DNA from: Symbiodinium natans
Lineage: Eukaryota; Sar; Dinophyceae; Suessiales; Symbiodiniaceae
DNA length: 64,000 nucleotides
Direction of reading: 5' to 3'
NCBI GenBank assembly: GCA_905221605.1
Contig: CAJNDS010001113.1
Span: forward strand, 1,095,163 to 1,159,162
Positions 62,791 through 64,000 of the stretch are shown in pieces; the first letter of the stretch is position 1; each line of letters opens with the position of its first letter. Under the pieces are notes generated by a model. It made no database searches. It saw only the letters and a list, made by a program, of their open reading frames with translations, and was not told the DNA's origin. A program made the translations under genes and the position numbers.

Positions 62791-63330
62791 GGTGCTTTCG
62801 AGCGGGCTTTTTGGGTGGCCTCGTGAGCCTTACCCACTGGGTAATACCCAGGCTCTTCTACGGTGTTTTTTTTTGGGGTGGCGAGCTTCTTCTTTTGCTT
62901 GCTGCTTGGTTCTTGGGTGGGGGGAGGCGGGGGGGAAGGGAGGTTCTACTCCCTTGCATCAATGATCCCAAAGCCCTAAACCCCAAACCCCGACCTGTTT
63001 GAAGTTCTGAGAGAAGCCCCTCAACCCTAAATCCTCCCTGAACCCAAAACCATAAGCCGTAAGCCCTAGACCTCAAACCTTCAACCCTAAACCCTAAACC
63101 CCATCCCCATTCGGTTTTTCCGCCCTCCTCTAAGCGCCGAACTTCACAGTTCAGAGTTTAGGTTTTTGGTTGGGGGGGTTTAGGGTTGAGGGCTTAGTTG
63201 CTTAGGGTTTTAGGGTCCGCGGTTTAGCGTTTAGAGATTTAGGGGTTCAGGTTTAGGGGTTTAGGGTTCGAGGGATTTAGGGGCGTTTCGGGGGGCTGTA
63301 GTTTAGGGCTCTTCCAGAGGCCCCAAAACG
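62791..63330. other. Unique DNA with degenerate telomeric words
   Basis: A T/G homopolymer-rich part (62866-62940), CCCTAAA words at 63020-63105 and degenerate TTTAGGG at 63170-63310. No gene. Confidence 0.5.
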
Positions 63331-63334
63331 CCTC

Positions 63335-63450
63335 AAACCCTCAACCCCCTAAACCCTAAACCTTAAACCCTAAACCCCAAACCCTAAACCCTAAACCCTA
63401 AACCCTAAACCCTAAACCCCAAACCCTAAACCCCAAGCCCTAAACCTTCA
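63335..63450 (-). repeat. CCCTAAA array
   Basis: About 15 units with CCCCAAA and CCTTAAA variants. Confidence 0.9.
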
Positions 63451-63570
63451 ACCCTTGACCAGAAAGCCTCGGTGGCCCAAGGGTCTGCGGTCTCAAACCT
63501 GAACCCCAAACCCACTCGTTGAGTGAATCGGTTCTCAGATTTCGCCTCGATAAGCTGATTGCTTAATATG

Positions 63571-63621
63571 CATACATGTACATATACGTATACATATACA
63601 TATACATATATATATATATAT
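63571..63621. repeat. TACATA/TA microsatellite
   Basis: CATATACGTATACATATACATA then a TA run. Confidence 0.88.
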
Positions 63622-63743
63622 GGCCACCCATATACATATAAGGCTGTATATGTGTGCATGCACGCGTTCTATTGTGATACATTATACCACATTCTGTTGA
63701 ATGATGCCATTTGTTGTAGGGTTCCCATAATCCGTAGAAGTAC

Positions 63744-63848
63744 AACCCTAAACCCTAAACCCTAAACCCTTAACCCTCAACCCTCAACCCTAAACCCTAA
63801 ACCCTAAACCCTAAACCCTGAACCCTAAACCCTAAACCCTAAACCCTA
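63744..63848 (-). repeat. CCCTAAA array
   Basis: About 15 units with a CCCTCAA pair and one CCCTGAA. Confidence 0.92.
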
Positions 63849-64000
63849 CAGGGTACAGGGTTTCGCAGAGCGCGAGGTCGTCCAGGATATGAAGGCGAAG
63901 GCTCCCGGTCACACGCAGAGCGAACGGAGGGAATCTTATAAGGGACCTTAGGGGCTCTTTTGGGGGCTTATTGGGGGCTGCTTAGGCATATAGGGATTAC

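Overview
The window looks like nuclear DNA of a dinoflagellate, possibly of the Symbiodinium/Suessiales kind. The reasons are Arabidopsis-type telomeric repeats (TTTAGGG/CCCTAAA), GC-rich genes with small introns, a tandemly duplicated gene, a very large Ty1/copia polyprotein with KG-rich Gag, and Polinton/Maverick remains. The genus cannot be fixed from the sequence, and a different protist is not excluded. There are no bacterial operons, rRNA, tRNA or CRISPR arrays that I can see.

Layout. (1) 1-8074: five head-to-tail copies of a ~1.62 kb GC-rich satellite full of GAGGCCT and GGCCCC motifs. (2) 8075-10824: mostly non-coding, with one lysine-rich, coiled-coil ORF (9430-10116) whose basic tract is out of frame. 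(3) 10825-27322: remnant of a Polinton/Maverick-type element. It has a divergent unknown ORF, a frameshifted retroviral-type integrase and a long, frameshifted protein-primed family B DNA polymerase. It is split by a complete 10.83 kb copia LTR retrotransposon (11262-22091) with apparently identical 200-bp LTRs, a perfect CGACA target duplication and an initiator-Met-like primer binding site. (4) 27464-28129: five copies of a ~130-bp tandem repeat. (5) 28130-31023: non-coding or gene fragments.

(6) From 31 kb to the end the character changes. Short and long runs of CCCTAAA and TTTAGGG, in both orientations, are scattered among unique DNA, small inverted-repeat (MITE-like) elements, AT microsatellites and hairpin satellites. 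Inside this telomere-like landscape sit two copies of one multi-pass membrane-protein gene (34898-38603 and 42209-44271) and one broken unknown gene (55583-56230).

How the parts relate. The copia element is the youngest event: its LTRs match over 200 bp, and it sits a few dozen bases upstream of the Polinton integrase. It carries unusual membrane segments before Gag and a ~740-residue extension after RNase H (membrane segment, long charged coiled coil, aromatic tail). The 31-64 kb region looks like a subtelomeric or interstitial-telomeric zone in which telomeric DNA was inserted many times, once inside a MITE. I found the reading frames, motifs, LTRs and repeats by eye; no database or alignment software was used.
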